Source: Bacteroides sp.
GTDB lineage: Bacteria; Bacteroidota; Bacteroidia; Bacteroidales; Muribaculaceae
Assembly: GCA_014801525.1 (NCBI GenBank)
Contig: JAAVEB010000014.1
Coordinates: forward strand, 89,143-153,142
Reading direction: 5' to 3'
DNA: 64,000 bases
Of this stretch, positions 50,160 to 61,020 are shown piece after piece; position 1 is the stretch's first letter, and the number at the start of each line of letters is the position of its first letter. The position numbers and the translations under genes are program-made. The notes under the pieces are model-generated. The model was not told the origin of the DNA, searched no databases, and saw nothing but the letters and a program-made list of their open reading frames with translations.

Positions 50160-51872
50160 GTGGAGGGAATGGTAGATTATATTGTAGGTATATTGAGGGA
50201 ATATCCGGCGGTGGCGCTTTTTCTTACCGTCGGCGCAGGCTTCTTCTTGGGCAAGTTGAGATATAAGAGCTTCACACTCGGGAGCGTTACGGCTGTCTTG
50301 CTTGTGGGGGTACTTGTGGGTCAGTTGAGAATTCCCATGTCGGGACCGCTTAAAACAGTGTTTTTCATGATGTTCCTGTTTGCCGTGGGCTATAGTGTGG
50401 GTCCACAGTTTTTCAAGTCGTTGAAAGGCTCGGGACTGAAGCAGGCGCTGTTTGCGGTTTTGATGAGCGGCTGTTGTTTCGCCGTTACGCTTGCCATCTC
50501 CTATATAATGGCTTATTCATCGGGCGAGGCGACCGGGCTTTTCTCAGGTTCCCAAACCTGCTCGGCTGTTCTTGGTCTCGGAAGCGAGGCAATCTCCAAG
50601 CTTCCGCTGCCTGAAGTGGTGAAACAGCGTGAGCTCAACATGATACCGCTGTGCTATGCGGTGACATATATATTCGGCACTTTCGGCACGGTGGTGATAC
50701 TCGGCACTTTCGGTCCCAGGCTTCTCGGGGGACTGGATAAAGTGAAGCACGCGGCTAAGATTCTGGAGAAGCAGATGAACGACACGGCGTGGGAAAACGA
50801 CCCCGCCAATATCACCGCCCTCCGCCCTGTCACTTACAGGGCATATCGGGTGGAGAATGATTTTTTCCGTCCGGGCAAGCCTGTTCATGAAATCGAGGCA
50901 TATCTTGCCAACGCCGGCGTTCCTGTGTTTGTCGATCGAGTGAGAAGCCGAGGCAAGATATATAACGCGCTGCCGCATAGAGTAGTGAATATAGGCGATG
51001 TAATAGTGTTGTGCGGGCGCAGGGAATTTATCGTTAATGACGGCGGATTGATAGGTCCGGAGGTTGCCGACGCCAAGCTGCTGAATTATCCGGTGAAGCG
51101 CGTGCCGGTGCTGGTGAGCAAGGAGGAGGTGATCGGGATGAGGCTTTCTCAACTGTTTGAGATGAAGTATATGCACGCTGTCAACATAAGAAACATCAGG
51201 CGCGACGGCAAGGACGTGAATCCTGTCGACGACCCTGTGCTGATGAAGGGCGACGTGGTGACGCTTGTCGGCTCGCAGACGGCGCTGAACAATGCGTCGT
51301 CCCACATAGGGCACATGGACACCCCTACCGTTGCAAGCGACTTGATGTTTGTGGGGCTCGCCATATTCGTAGGGGGAGTGTTCGGAGCCATGACATGGAT
51401 GATAGGCAGCATTCCGTTGAGTTTCGGAACCAGCGGAGGCTCGCTGATAGCGGGCTTGGTGTTTGGCTGGCTCAGGTCGAAACGCCCCACCTACGGACAT
51501 ATTCCCGACTCGGCTATATGGCTCATGAATAACTTGGGGCTCAACGTGTTTGTTGCTATTATCGGTATAGAGGCGGGACCTACATTTGTCGACGGCATAA
51601 AGGCTGTGGGACCGATGATTTTCGTAGCCGGCATGGTTGCTACGACGCTTCCGGTGCTTTTCGGGCTGTGGCTTGGCAAGAGAGTGTTCAAGTTCAATCC
51701 GGCGATAACGCTAGGATGCTGCGCCGGAGCGCGAACGAGCACGGCTTCTTTAGGAGCGGTGCAGAATGCTCTTGGGAGCACCGTTCCGGCTATAGGCTAC
51801 ACGGTGACTTATGCCGTGAGCAATCTGATGCTTGTGGTGTGGGGAGTGGCTTTAGTGACGATTTTAACATAG
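50160..51872 (+). CDS. AspT/YidE/YbjL-family putative transporter with TrkA-C domains
   Basis: 570 aa; duplicated AspT-type membrane halves (GFFLGKLRYKSFTLGSVTAVLLVGVLVGQ; GGLIAGLVFGWLRSKRP), CCAGARTSTASLGA. GTG at 50160; ATG at 50169 is an alternative start. Confidence 0.88.
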   Translation: MEGMVDYIVGILREYPAVALFLTVGAGFFLGKLRYKSFTLGSVTAVLLVGVLVGQLRIPMSGPLKTVFFMMFLFAVGYSVGPQFFKSLKGSGLKQALFAVLMSGCCFAVTLAISYIMAYSSGEATGLFSGSQTCSAVLGLGSEAISKLPLPEVVKQRELNMIPLCYAVTYIFGTFGTVVILGTFGPRLLGGLDKVKHAAKILEKQMNDTAWENDPANITALRPVTYRAYRVENDFFRPGKPVHEIEAYLANAGVPVFVDRVRSRGKIYNALPHRVVNIGDVIVLCGRREFIVNDGGLIGPEVADAKLLNYPVKRVPVLVSKEEVIGMRLSQLFEMKYMHAVNIRNIRRDGKDVNPVDDPVLMKGDVVTLVGSQTALNNASSHIGHMDTPTVASDLMFVGLAIFVGGVFGAMTWMIGSIPLSFGTSGGSLIAGLVFGWLRSKRPTYGHIPDSAIWLMNNLGLNVFVAIIGIEAGPTFVDGIKAVGPMIFVAGMVATTLPVLFGLWLGKRVFKFNPAITLGCCAGARTSTASLGAVQNALGSTVPAIGYTVTYAVSNLMLVVWGVALVTILT

Positions 51873-51886
51873 GGGCGTAATCTGAT

Positions 51887-51918
51887 TTTTGCGATTACGT
51901 GGAAATGTTGTATTTTTG
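51887..51918 (+). promoter_or_regulatory. phoH promoter: -33 TTTTG, -7 TATTTTTG, 19-bp spacing
   Basis: Consensus-like, directly upstream of ATG 51937. Confidence 0.6.
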
Positions 51919-51936
51919 CATTCAACTCAATTGCTG

Positions 51937-52920
51937 ATGATAGAAAGAATAATTATCATAGAAAATGTGGACCCCGTGAGTTTCTACGGAGTCAATAACT
52001 GCAATATGCAGCTTATACGCAATCTCTTCCCGAAGCTGCGTATGGCGGCGCGCGGTCAAATCATAAAGGTGATCGGCGACCAGGAAGAGACTGCCCTGTT
52101 TGAAAAGAAAATCAAGGAACTGGAGGAGTATTGCTCCAAATACAATAAGCTCACCGAGGATGTGATTCTCGACATCGTAAAGGGGAAGGCGCCCAAGGAG
52201 ATGCCCAAAGACAGCGTGATTATCTATGGCGTGAACGGCAAGCCTATCTCGGCGCGGTCGGCAAATCAGCAGCTCCTGGTCGACTCGGTGACTAAAAATG
52301 ACCTCACTTTCGCTCTCGGTCCTGCCGGAACCGGAAAAACGTATATAGCGATTGCTCTGGCTGTAAGGGCGTTGAAAAATCGTGAAGTCAGGAAAATAAT
52401 CCTTTCGCGCCCTGCCGTCGAGGCGGGCGAAAAGCTCGGTTTCCTGCCGGGCGACATGAAGGACAAGATCGACCCCTATCTGCAACCGCTTTATGACGCG
52501 CTTGAGGACATGGTGCCGGCGGTGAAGCTGAAAGAGTATATGGAAACCAACGTGATTCAGATAGCGCCGCTCGCTTTCATGCGCGGACGAACTCTGAACG
52601 ACGCCGTTATTGTGCTTGACGAGGCGCAAAACACCACCACCCATCAAATCAAGATGTTCCTCACCCGTCTCGGCATGAACGCCAAGATGATTATCACGGG
52701 CGATATCACCCAGATTGACCTTCCGCGCAGCACCGTGTCGGGGCTTGTGCAGGCATTGAAGGTGCTCAAGGATGTGCCCGGAGTGGGAATGGTGGAATTT
52801 GGCAAGAAGGACATCGTGCGCCATCAGCTCGTGCAGCGCATAGTGGAGGCTTACCAGCAGTGGGATGACCGGCATAAATTGACAGAAAACCAAAATAACA
52901 AGAATAACGAGAATGATTAA
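51937..52920 (+). CDS. PhoH family protein (predicted ATPase)
   Basis: ORF track begins at TTG 51889, inside the promoter; ATG 51937 ([19 protein letters not shown]) preferred; [29 protein letters not shown]. Confidence 0.93.
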   Translation: MIERIIIIENVDPVSFYGVNNCNMQLIRNLFPKLRMAARGQIIKVIGDQEETALFEKKIKELEEYCSKYNKLTEDVILDIVKGKAPKEMPKDSVIIYGVNGKPISARSANQQLLVDSVTKNDLTFALGPAGTGKTYIAIALAVRALKNREVRKIILSRPAVEAGEKLGFLPGDMKDKIDPYLQPLYDALEDMVPAVKLKEYMETNVIQIAPLAFMRGRTLNDAVIVLDEAQNTTTHQIKMFLTRLGMNAKMIITGDITQIDLPRSTVSGLVQALKVLKDVPGVGMVEFGKKDIVRHQLVQRIVEAYQQWDDRHKLTENQNNKNNEND

Positions 52921-53860
52921 AACTCTGACAAAAACCGATTTTAATTTTCCGGGACAGAAAAGTGTATATCACGGAAAAGTGCGTGACGTTTATGACATAA
53001 ACGATGATCTTATGGTGATGGTCGCTACTGACCGTATATCGGCATTTGACGTGATATTGCCCAAGGGCATACCCTACAAGGGACAGGTGCTGAACCAGAT
53101 TGCCGCAAAGTTCCTCGACGCTACCGCCGACATCGTTCCCAACTGGAAGCTCGCCACTCCCGACCCGATGGTGACCGTGGGATTGAAATGCGAAGGATTC
53201 CGCGTGGAGATGATCATACGCGGATACCTCACCGGAAGCGCATGGCGTGACTATCAGAACGGTGTGCGTGAGATATGCGGAGTCAAGCTCCCCGAGGGGA
53301 TGAAGGAGAACGAGCGTTTCCCCGAGCCGATCATCACTCCTACCACCAAGGCTGAGGCAGGACATGACGAGAATATCTCGCGTGAAGAGATTATAGCACA
53401 GGGCATTGTGGACAAAGACGACTATGAGACCATGGAGCGTTACACCCGCATGCTGTTTAAGCGCGGTTCGGAGATTGCCGCCGAGAAGGGACTCATTCTT
53501 GTTGACACCAAGTATGAGTTTGGAAAACGTGACGGAAAGGTCTATCTCATTGACGAAATCCACACTCCCGACTCGTCGCGCTATTTCTATGCCGACGGAT
53601 ATGAGGAGCGTTTCGCTAAGGGTGAGCCCCAGCGTCAGTTGTCGAAGGAATTTGTGCGTCAGTGGCTTATCGAACATGATTTCATGGGAAAAGCCGGTCA
53701 GACTGTTCCTGAAATGACCGATGAATTCTGTGAGTCAGTGAGCGAGCGCTATATTGAGCTTTACGAGCATATCACCGGCGAGAAGTTTGTGAGAGGCGAT
53801 GAAAGCAATCTCGCTGAGCGCATCGAGGACAACGTGACACGCTATCTTGAATCACGCTGA
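52913..53860 (+). CDS. purC: phosphoribosylaminoimidazolesuccinocarboxamide synthase
   Basis: 315 aa; [34 protein letters not shown]. Confidence 0.95.
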   Translation: MIKTLTKTDFNFPGQKSVYHGKVRDVYDINDDLMVMVATDRISAFDVILPKGIPYKGQVLNQIAAKFLDATADIVPNWKLATPDPMVTVGLKCEGFRVEMIIRGYLTGSAWRDYQNGVREICGVKLPEGMKENERFPEPIITPTTKAEAGHDENISREEIIAQGIVDKDDYETMERYTRMLFKRGSEIAAEKGLILVDTKYEFGKRDGKVYLIDEIHTPDSSRYFYADGYEERFAKGEPQRQLSKEFVRQWLIEHDFMGKAGQTVPEMTDEFCESVSERYIELYEHITGEKFVRGDESNLAERIEDNVTRYLESR

Positions 53861-54597
53861 TGGAAGTAAAGGCCGAAAAGGTTAATCCTTACGAAGACGG
53901 CAGGCGCAAGACCGAGCAGGTCAGAGACATGTTTGACTCGATTGCTCCCGCCTATGACTTCATGAACAGGATGATGACTTTCGGCATCGATAAACTGTGG
54001 AGGCTGCGCGCGGTCAATATGCTGAAGCGCAAGCCTCCACAGCATATTTTGGATGTTGCCACCGGCACCGGCGATCTTGCTATGCTCATGTTCAAGAAGC
54101 TTCATCCCGGACGCATAACCGGCATTGATCTCAGCCCCGGCATGATTTCGATTGCCGAGAAAAAGGTTGAGGCGGCGGGACTGGAGGGCGCCATCCGTTT
54201 CATGAACGAAGATTGCCTCGACTTACCGTTTCCCCCGGAAGTGTTCGACTGCATAACGGTGGCTTACGGTGTGCGCAACTTCGAGCATCTTGACAAAGGG
54301 TATGCCGAGATGTACAGGGTGATGCAGCGCGGCGGAACTCTGTGTGTCATCGAGCTGTCAACGCCGAGGTCGCCAATAGTGAAGCCTTTCTACAATCTGT
54401 ACACGCGCCACGTCATTCCACTGGTGGGCAGGATGGTGTCACATGATGTGAGAGCCTATTCTTATTTGCCTGAAAGCATTGCGGCGGTTCCGCAGGGCGA
54501 GGATATGCTTCAGCTTATGCGCGAAGCCGGGTTCAAAAACTGCCGTTGCCGCAGACTCACTTTCGGCACATGCTCCATTTACACGGCTGAGAAATGA
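53860..54597 (+). CDS. ubiE: bifunctional demethylmenaquinone/ubiquinone methyltransferase
   Basis: 245 aa; VRDMFDSIAPAYDFMNRMMTFGIDKLWR, DVATGTGDLA, TVAYGVRNF. Confidence 0.94.
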   Translation: MEVKAEKVNPYEDGRRKTEQVRDMFDSIAPAYDFMNRMMTFGIDKLWRLRAVNMLKRKPPQHILDVATGTGDLAMLMFKKLHPGRITGIDLSPGMISIAEKKVEAAGLEGAIRFMNEDCLDLPFPPEVFDCITVAYGVRNFEHLDKGYAEMYRVMQRGGTLCVIELSTPRSPIVKPFYNLYTRHVIPLVGRMVSHDVRAYSYLPESIAAVPQGEDMLQLMREAGFKNCRCRRLTFGTCSIYTAEK

Positions 54598-54652
54598 CTT
54601 TCGGCACTTTCTAAAAAGTAATGAACGCGGTGGTGAATCGCGTTTTTTTGTT

Positions 54653-54660
54653 TATCTTTG
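54653..54660 (+). promoter_or_regulatory. -7 box TATCTTTG
   Basis: TAnnTTTG, 24 bp upstream of ATG 54684. Confidence 0.45.
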
Positions 54661-54683
54661 TGTCGGATAATAAATCAATCGCT

Positions 54684-56114
54684 ATGTCTTTTGCTCGAAT
54701 AATATCATTTCTGATAGTGTCGTTGGGTGTTTTCAATTCAAGTGTGTCCCGCGCTCAGACTCCTGAAAACGGCAACACGGCTGACACTAAGCTGCTGGAT
54801 TTGCTGAATGGAGCCGTTACCGCTCCGGCGAATGACGATGAACCCGAAGAGTTGAGCCGCAAGAACAATCCGTTTTTTGATTTTATAGGAGATGACGTTG
54901 AGGCGATCGATTCGATTGCCGACTCGCTGAGCGTGGCGTTTATCAAGCCGAGAACCCTGCCGAAGGTGGCGTTTATGCCCATGGTGTTTGACCGTGTGGT
55001 TTATCTTGATTCGGTCGACGTGACCGACGGCGACGATATTTTTGCCGGGGAGATCGCCGGCACCGACTGGCTGAAGGAGGTAGCTGAAAGCAACAGGCGT
55101 TACCGCTATTTGAAGCAGACCTACATGATGGCTTATCCTGAAAGAGTGCGTTATAATATAAACACGCTGCCCGTGCCGCCGAAAACTTATAAAGCTACTG
55201 TCGACCCCTCTACATCGAGAATCACTCTCGACGAGGTGATTGTCAATGTCTCTGAATCAGACCTGAAATCAGAGGTGGCTCCGGTCGAGGTGATTCAGAA
55301 ACACTGGCTGCATGTGTTTAACGCCTCGGCTCAATTTTCTCAGGCTTACGTGAGCCCCAACTGGTATCAGGGTGGCGACAACAATATAAACGCTATCGCC
55401 AACATTAAGTGGAACGTGAAGCTCAATCCTAAATTCCACCCTAATTTCATTGCCGAGGCGACGACGCAGTATAAGCTCGGTATAGCCAGCGCCCCTAATG
55501 ACTCCATCCACAATTATGCCATCAGCCAGGATATGTTCCAGTTCAACGGAACCCTCGGGCTGCGTGCTGTCAACAACTGGTACTACTCGATGAACGCCAC
55601 GTTTAAAACGCAGTTCTTCAATAACTATAAGCCTAACAGCCACACGATGAAAGCGGCGTTCATGTCGCCGGGCGAATTGAACGTGGGTCTCGGTATGACA
55701 TATAATTACAAGAACAAACCGCGGCATTTTGCGATGGACATGTCGATAGCTCCGCTTTCATATAACCTGAAGGTGTCATCGAGCCATCGCATCCCGGTGA
55801 CCAATTTCGGTATAGACGAAGGACACCGCACGGCGAGCGAGGTTGGTAGCAACGCCGAGATTAAGGTGAACTGGGACATCATGTGGAACATCAACTACAC
55901 GTCGCGCCTATTCGTGTTCACCGACTACGATTATCTCCAGGGTGATTGGGAGAACACGCTCAACTTCTCGATAAACCGCTATCTGTCTACGCAGATTTTC
56001 GTGCATCTCCGCTATGATTCAAGCACGCCAAAGGATTCGCGGGGCACATGGCGCTGCTGGCAGTTGAAGGAGATTTTGAGCTTCGGACTCCAATATCAGT
56101 TCAAGACTATCTAA
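54684..56114 (+). CDS. DUF3078 domain-containing protein, predicted exported beta-barrel
   Basis: ORF track starts at 54621, which contains the -7 box; MSFARIISFLIVSLGVFNSSVSRAQ signal peptide at 54684; NWYQGGDNNINAIANIKWNVKLN. Confidence 0.8.
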   Translation: MSFARIISFLIVSLGVFNSSVSRAQTPENGNTADTKLLDLLNGAVTAPANDDEPEELSRKNNPFFDFIGDDVEAIDSIADSLSVAFIKPRTLPKVAFMPMVFDRVVYLDSVDVTDGDDIFAGEIAGTDWLKEVAESNRRYRYLKQTYMMAYPERVRYNINTLPVPPKTYKATVDPSTSRITLDEVIVNVSESDLKSEVAPVEVIQKHWLHVFNASAQFSQAYVSPNWYQGGDNNINAIANIKWNVKLNPKFHPNFIAEATTQYKLGIASAPNDSIHNYAISQDMFQFNGTLGLRAVNNWYYSMNATFKTQFFNNYKPNSHTMKAAFMSPGELNVGLGMTYNYKNKPRHFAMDMSIAPLSYNLKVSSSHRIPVTNFGIDEGHRTASEVGSNAEIKVNWDIMWNINYTSRLFVFTDYDYLQGDWENTLNFSINRYLSTQIFVHLRYDSSTPKDSRGTWRCWQLKEILSFGLQYQFKTI

Positions 56115-56144
56115 AATTCCGCTATTGTTTTCCATCTCTCCGCC

Positions 56145-56723
56145 ATGTTTCGCGTTGCCGTTATTTTGTCGCTGTTGCTGATTTCCGCCGTTCAAGTGGC
56201 GTTGGCTCAATCGGCTGATGTCGTGAAATATGCCGACATTCAAGGGGTTAAGGCGGAACTGTCGTCTCGCCCGCTTCACAAGGTGGAGGGTATATGGCGT
56301 TTTCCTTGCAATGGCGCGATGGTGCTGATCGAGCGTGTCGCTGACAAGCCTCATTTTGACGAAGCCGACGCTTATCGCATGGTGATTTTGAGGTCGCCCT
56401 CGCGGTCGCTTCTTCCCGGCACTGTGATGGGCACTTTTTCGGCTACTTCCTCCAAAGGGGTTTATTCTGCGGAGCTGTTTACCGATTCCGACGGCGGCTC
56501 GCGGCTCATGAAGTCGAAAAAATTCACCTTGACGCTCTCGGGCGACAGCCGCCTTGTGTTTAAAAGCCGCGGCAAAAAACTTAGTGTTCAAGTGTGGCGC
56601 ATGATTCCTTATCTGTCACGTCTTTACATTCGTTCCACCGGGAGCGATGCCGCTAACGATGACGGGTGTGTTAAAGTCTTTCCGCTCCCTTCCGACGGAC
56701 CCTTAGAACCTGTTTATTTATGA
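56145..56723 (+). CDS. hypothetical secreted protein
   Basis: 192 aa; signal peptide (MFRVAVILSLLLISAVQVALAQ). Confidence 0.6.
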   Translation: MFRVAVILSLLLISAVQVALAQSADVVKYADIQGVKAELSSRPLHKVEGIWRFPCNGAMVLIERVADKPHFDEADAYRMVILRSPSRSLLPGTVMGTFSATSSKGVYSAELFTDSDGGSRLMKSKKFTLTLSGDSRLVFKSRGKKLSVQVWRMIPYLSRLYIRSTGSDAANDDGCVKVFPLPSDGPLEPVYL

Positions 56724-57214
56724 TGCGAGCGGCTATAATTTTATTTGCGATTGTTGCTTTGGGGGTAGTTTCGGGGTTTGCCGACACGAGAACCACAAGG
56801 GGAAAACTTAAGGCTGCGAAGGCTGAAACGGAGCTCCAATATGACGAGACCGCATCAGCTGAGGGGTTGCCGCCCGACAGTATCGCCGTTGAGGGATACG
56901 ACAAGGCATTACGCTCGATGAAGGAGAGCGCCCGTGTGACGAACCGCTACAGCAGCCCATTGGATTTCATTGTCTTGAATATCGTTTATCGCACTGTCGG
57001 CGAGGGGAAAATGCTTCATGCGCGCAGCGTAAGAGTGGATTGCGACATCCCTCCCGGCGAAACTCGTCAGCTTGAGTGGAGGGCATGGGACCGTCAGCAA
57101 CGCTATTATTATCACGACACCAGGGTGGTGCCGCGCTCGGCGAAGGCGGTGCCTTATGCTGTGGAAATCATTCCTGTGGATTGCGGATTTGTGGGTGGAG
57201 CCACAGGGTATTGA
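56720..57214 (+). CDS. hypothetical secreted protein
   Basis: 164 aa; signal peptide; 4-bp overlap with preceding ORF suggests translational coupling. Confidence 0.6.
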   Translation: MMRAAIILFAIVALGVVSGFADTRTTRGKLKAAKAETELQYDETASAEGLPPDSIAVEGYDKALRSMKESARVTNRYSSPLDFIVLNIVYRTVGEGKMLHARSVRVDCDIPPGETRQLEWRAWDRQQRYYYHDTRVVPRSAKAVPYAVEIIPVDCGFVGGATGY

Positions 57215-57322
57215 CCTTTTTCCGGGGCATATTGTCCGTAGGATGATAAGCCGGGCGACTTCATGTAAAATGGATGAAAACTATCTTTAACGCAAACAAT
57301 GTTTTATAACATTAAAATCTTT

Positions 57323-57354
57323 TTTGTTTTTTAAGGAAAGATGGATTATATTTG
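57323..57354 (+). promoter_or_regulatory. promoter of NUDIX regulator/xyl operon: -33 TTTG, -7 TATATTTG, 20-bp spacing
   Basis: Consensus-like spacing and position relative to ATG 57382. Confidence 0.6.
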
Positions 57355-57381
57355 CATCGCAAAACGATTCTGATTTTCACC

Positions 57382-58113
57382 ATGGAACCAACCGAAACTC
57401 TATACCGCCTTGCAAATAACCATATATCAGTGGACTGTGTCGTGGTCGGCTTTGACGGCGACGGCTTGTGTGTGCTGTTGGTGAAGCGTGACGGTGTTGA
57501 CGACGGAGGCGAATTTCATGGCATGAAATTGCCCGGAAGCCTCATTTATGAGGATGAGGATCTGGATGAAGCCGCCGCCAGGGTACTTTTTGAACTCACA
57601 GGGCTTAAAAATGTGAATCTCATGCAGTTCAAGGCTTTCGGCTCGAAAAACAGGACCAATGATTCTCGTGACGTGCTGTGGCTCGAACGCGCGCAGAAAG
57701 TGCATGTCGACAGGATTGTCACCGTGGGCTATGTGGCGCTTGTCAAGCTTGACCGCGCCAATGAGAAGCAGCTTGTAAGCTCGAGCGCGTTCTGGACGCC
57801 GGTGGCTGAAATCGGCACTCTTGCATTTGACCATAATCAGATTGTTTCCGAAGCGCTATTGAATCTTCGCGGCGTCACCGACATGAACCCCTCGGTGCTG
57901 TTTGAATTGCTGCCCCGCAAATTTACGGCGGCTCAGTTCAGGTCGCTCTACGAGATACTGCTCAATCACAAGGTGGATGCCCGCAACTTTCATAAAAAGA
58001 TAGCATTGATGGACTATGTGGTGCCTCTTGAGGAGCGGCAGCAGGGCGTGGCTCATCGTGCGGCGAGATATTATAAGTTTGACCGCAAAAAATACAACCG
58101 CAGTCGACGTTAA
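57382..58113 (+). CDS. NUDIX-domain transcriptional regulator (NrtR/AraR-like), probable xylose regulator
   Basis: ORF track starts at TTG 57352 inside the -7 box; ATG 57382 (MEPTETLYRLANNHISVDCVVVGFDG) preferred; NUDIX-like domain + winged-helix C-terminus (RKFTAAQFRSLYEILLNHKVDARNFHKK); adjacent xylBAE. Confidence 0.88.
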   Translation: MEPTETLYRLANNHISVDCVVVGFDGDGLCVLLVKRDGVDDGGEFHGMKLPGSLIYEDEDLDEAAARVLFELTGLKNVNLMQFKAFGSKNRTNDSRDVLWLERAQKVHVDRIVTVGYVALVKLDRANEKQLVSSSAFWTPVAEIGTLAFDHNQIVSEALLNLRGVTDMNPSVLFELLPRKFTAAQFRSLYEILLNHKVDARNFHKKIALMDYVVPLEERQQGVAHRAARYYKFDRKKYNRSRR

Positions 58114-58144
58114 AAAAATTGCTAATCAGTAAACACAGTGAAAT

Positions 58145-59632
58145 ATGTATCTATTAGGTTATGACATAGGAAGCTCGTCGGTAAAGGCGAGTCTTGTGGA
58201 TGTTGAGACAGGCAAGTGCGTGTCATCGGCATTTTTCCCGAAAGTGGAGGCAGAGATTCTGTCGGTGAAACAAGGATGGGCTGAGCAGCGCCCCGAGCAG
58301 TGGTGGGAACACCTCCGCCAGTCCACTCAGTCGATTCTTGCCAAGGCTCAGATTGAGCCATCTGACATCAAGGCTATCGGCATCTCTTATCAGATGCATG
58401 GATTGGTGTGCATCGACAAGGATCGCAACGTGCTCCGTCCTGCTATTATTTGGTGCGACTCGCGCGGAGTTCCCTATGGAGAAAAGGCGTTCAACGAGAT
58501 TGGCGAAGAGCAGTGTCTCAGCACTATCCTTAACTCTCCCGGCAATTTTACAGCCACCAAACTTGCTTGGGTTAAGGAAAATGAGCCCGAGCTGTTTGCG
58601 AAAATAGATAAAATTCTTCTGCCCGGCGATTATATCGCTATGAGGCTCACCGACCGTGTCTGCACAACAATCTCAGGATTGTCTGAGGCGATGTTGTGGG
58701 ACTTCAAAAACGAGCGCCTTTCCGACGCGGTGATGGCATATTTCGGCTACAATCCCTCAATTATCCCCGAAATCGTTCCTACATTCTCGGTTCAGGGACA
58801 TGTGACCGCCGAGGCTGCTGCCGAACTGGGACTCGTGGAGGGTATTCCGGTAGCCTACCGTGCCGGCGACCAGCCCAACAATGCGCTGTCACTTAACGTG
58901 TTCAACCCCGGCGAAATCGCTTCGACCGCAGGGACTTCGGGTGTGGTCTATGGTGTGAACGGAGAAGTGAACTATGATAAAAAATCGCGTGTCAACACTT
59001 TTGCCCATGTGAATCATGGCGCCGGTCAGACCCGTCTCGGCGTGATGGCTTGCATCAGCGGCACCGGTATCCTCAATTCATGGATGAAGCGCAACGTGGC
59101 TCCCGAAGGCATCAGCTATCCCGGCATGAACGATCTTGCCGCCCGGGTGCCCATCGGCAGCGAGGGCGTGACAATTCTACCCTTTGGAAACGGCGCTGAG
59201 CGCGTGCTTCAGAACCGTGAGATAGGAAGCTCTATTCATGGTGTCAACTTCCTGCGCCATGGAAAAGAGCATCTTGTGAGAGCAGCCCAGGAGGGTATCG
59301 TGTTCTCCTTCCAATATGGCATCGAAATCATGGAATCGCTTGGAATGGACGTGAAAAAGATTCATGCCGGCCACGCCAATATGTTCCTTAGCCCCATCTT
59401 CCGCGAAACTCTTGCAGGAGTGAGCGGCGCTACTATCGAACTGTTTGACACCGACGGATCAGTGGGCGCGGCAAAAGGTGCCGGAATAGGCGTGGGAATT
59501 TATGCCGACAATAACGAGGCTTTCTCTACGCTTGACCGCATCGAGATTATCGAGCCGAAGGCTTCTGACCGTCAGGCTTATGCCGACGCCTACGGACGAT
59601 GGAAAGAAATTCTTGAAACTGAACTGAAATAA
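58145..59632 (+). CDS. xylB: xylulokinase
   Basis: 495 aa FGGY kinase; GYDIGSSSVKASLVD, GISYQMHGLVCID, gene context. Confidence 0.92.
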   Translation: MYLLGYDIGSSSVKASLVDVETGKCVSSAFFPKVEAEILSVKQGWAEQRPEQWWEHLRQSTQSILAKAQIEPSDIKAIGISYQMHGLVCIDKDRNVLRPAIIWCDSRGVPYGEKAFNEIGEEQCLSTILNSPGNFTATKLAWVKENEPELFAKIDKILLPGDYIAMRLTDRVCTTISGLSEAMLWDFKNERLSDAVMAYFGYNPSIIPEIVPTFSVQGHVTAEAAAELGLVEGIPVAYRAGDQPNNALSLNVFNPGEIASTAGTSGVVYGVNGEVNYDKKSRVNTFAHVNHGAGQTRLGVMACISGTGILNSWMKRNVAPEGISYPGMNDLAARVPIGSEGVTILPFGNGAERVLQNREIGSSIHGVNFLRHGKEHLVRAAQEGIVFSFQYGIEIMESLGMDVKKIHAGHANMFLSPIFRETLAGVSGATIELFDTDGSVGAAKGAGIGVGIYADNNEAFSTLDRIEIIEPKASDRQAYADAYGRWKEILETELK

Positions 59633-59668
59633 TAAGACAAAATATTAACCTATAACAAAACAACAATT

Positions 59669-60985
59669 ATGGCAACTAAAGAGTATTTTCCCGGGATAGG
59701 AAAAATCAAGTTTGAAGGCAAGGATAGCAAGAATCCCCTGGCTTATCGTTACTATGACGCTGAAAAGGTGATTCTTGGCAAAAAAATGAAAGACTGGTTG
59801 AAGTTCGCTATGGCTTGGTGGCACACACTTTGTGCTGAAGGAAGCGACCAGTTTGGCGGCGGCACAAAGAAATTCCCCTGGAACGAGGGTACTGACGCTG
59901 TGCAGATTGCAAAGCAGAAAGCTGACGCAGGTTTCGAATTCATGCAGAAGATGGGTATCGAATATTTCTGCTTCCACGATGTTGACCTCGTGAGCGAAGG
60001 CAACTCTGTTGAGGAATATGAAAGCAATCTTAAGGAAATCGTTGCTTACCTTAAGGAAAAGATGGCTGAAACCGGCATCAAGAACCTTTGGGGAACAGCT
60101 AACGTGTTTGGCAACGGTCGTTATATGAACGGAGCCGCTACCAACCCTGACTTTGACGTTGTGGCTCGCGCTGCCGTTCAGATCAAGAACGCTATCGACG
60201 CTACTATCGCCCTCGGCGGTACCAACTATGTGTTCTGGGGCGGTCGTGAAGGTTACATGAGCCTTCTCAACACTGACCAGAAGCGCGAAAAAGAGCACTT
60301 GGCTATGATGCTTAAGCTTGCTCGCGACTACGCTCGCTCAAAAGGCTTTACCGGAACATTCCTTATCGAGCCCAAACCGATGGAACCCTCAAAGCATCAG
60401 TATGATGTGGATAGCGAAACCGTTATCGGCTTCCTCAAGGCTCACGGTCTTGAAAATGATTTCAAGTTGAATATCGAGGTTAACCACGCTACTCTCGCCG
60501 GCCACACTTTCGAACACGAACTTGCTGTTGCCGTTGACAACAACATGCTTGGTTCAATCGACGCTAACCGCGGCGACTACCAGAACGGCTGGGATACCGA
60601 CCAGTTCCCCATCGACAACTTTGAGCTCACTCAGGCTATGATGCAGATCATCCGCAACGGCGGTCTCGGCAACGGCGGTACCAACTTCGACGCTAAAACC
60701 CGTCGCAACTCTACCGACCTCGAAGACATCTTCATTGCCCACATCGCAGGTATGGACGCTATGGCTCGCGCTCTTGAAAGCGCGGCAGCTATTCTTGAGG
60801 AGTCACCCTACAAGAAGATGCTCGAAGAACGCTATGCTTCGTTTGACGCAGGCAAGGGTAAGGACTTCGAAGACGGCAAGATGACTCTTGAGGAAGTTGC
60901 TGCCTACGGTAAGGAAGTTAATGAACCCAAGCAGACCAGCGGCAAGCAGGAACTTTATGAGGCAATCGTTGCCATGTACTGCTAA
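59669..60985 (+). CDS. xylA: xylose isomerase
   Basis: 438 aa; [50 protein letters not shown]. Confidence 0.97.
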   Translation: MATKEYFPGIGKIKFEGKDSKNPLAYRYYDAEKVILGKKMKDWLKFAMAWWHTLCAEGSDQFGGGTKKFPWNEGTDAVQIAKQKADAGFEFMQKMGIEYFCFHDVDLVSEGNSVEEYESNLKEIVAYLKEKMAETGIKNLWGTANVFGNGRYMNGAATNPDFDVVARAAVQIKNAIDATIALGGTNYVFWGGREGYMSLLNTDQKREKEHLAMMLKLARDYARSKGFTGTFLIEPKPMEPSKHQYDVDSETVIGFLKAHGLENDFKLNIEVNHATLAGHTFEHELAVAVDNNMLGSIDANRGDYQNGWDTDQFPIDNFELTQAMMQIIRNGGLGNGGTNFDAKTRRNSTDLEDIFIAHIAGMDAMARALESAAAILEESPYKKMLEERYASFDAGKGKDFEDGKMTLEEVAAYGKEVNEPKQTSGKQELYEAIVAMYC

Positions 60986-61020
60986 TGTCACTGCGACAAA
61001 TTTTATATTGATAATTACAG

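Noticed and set aside
50544-51500. 318-aa minus-strand ORF antisense to the AspT-like transporter
   Set aside because: Shadow ORF; composition atypical and the + strand ORF has clear family motifs.
51922-53677. 323-aa and 303-aa minus-strand ORFs antisense to phoH and purC
   Set aside because: Shadow ORFs over strongly identified genes.
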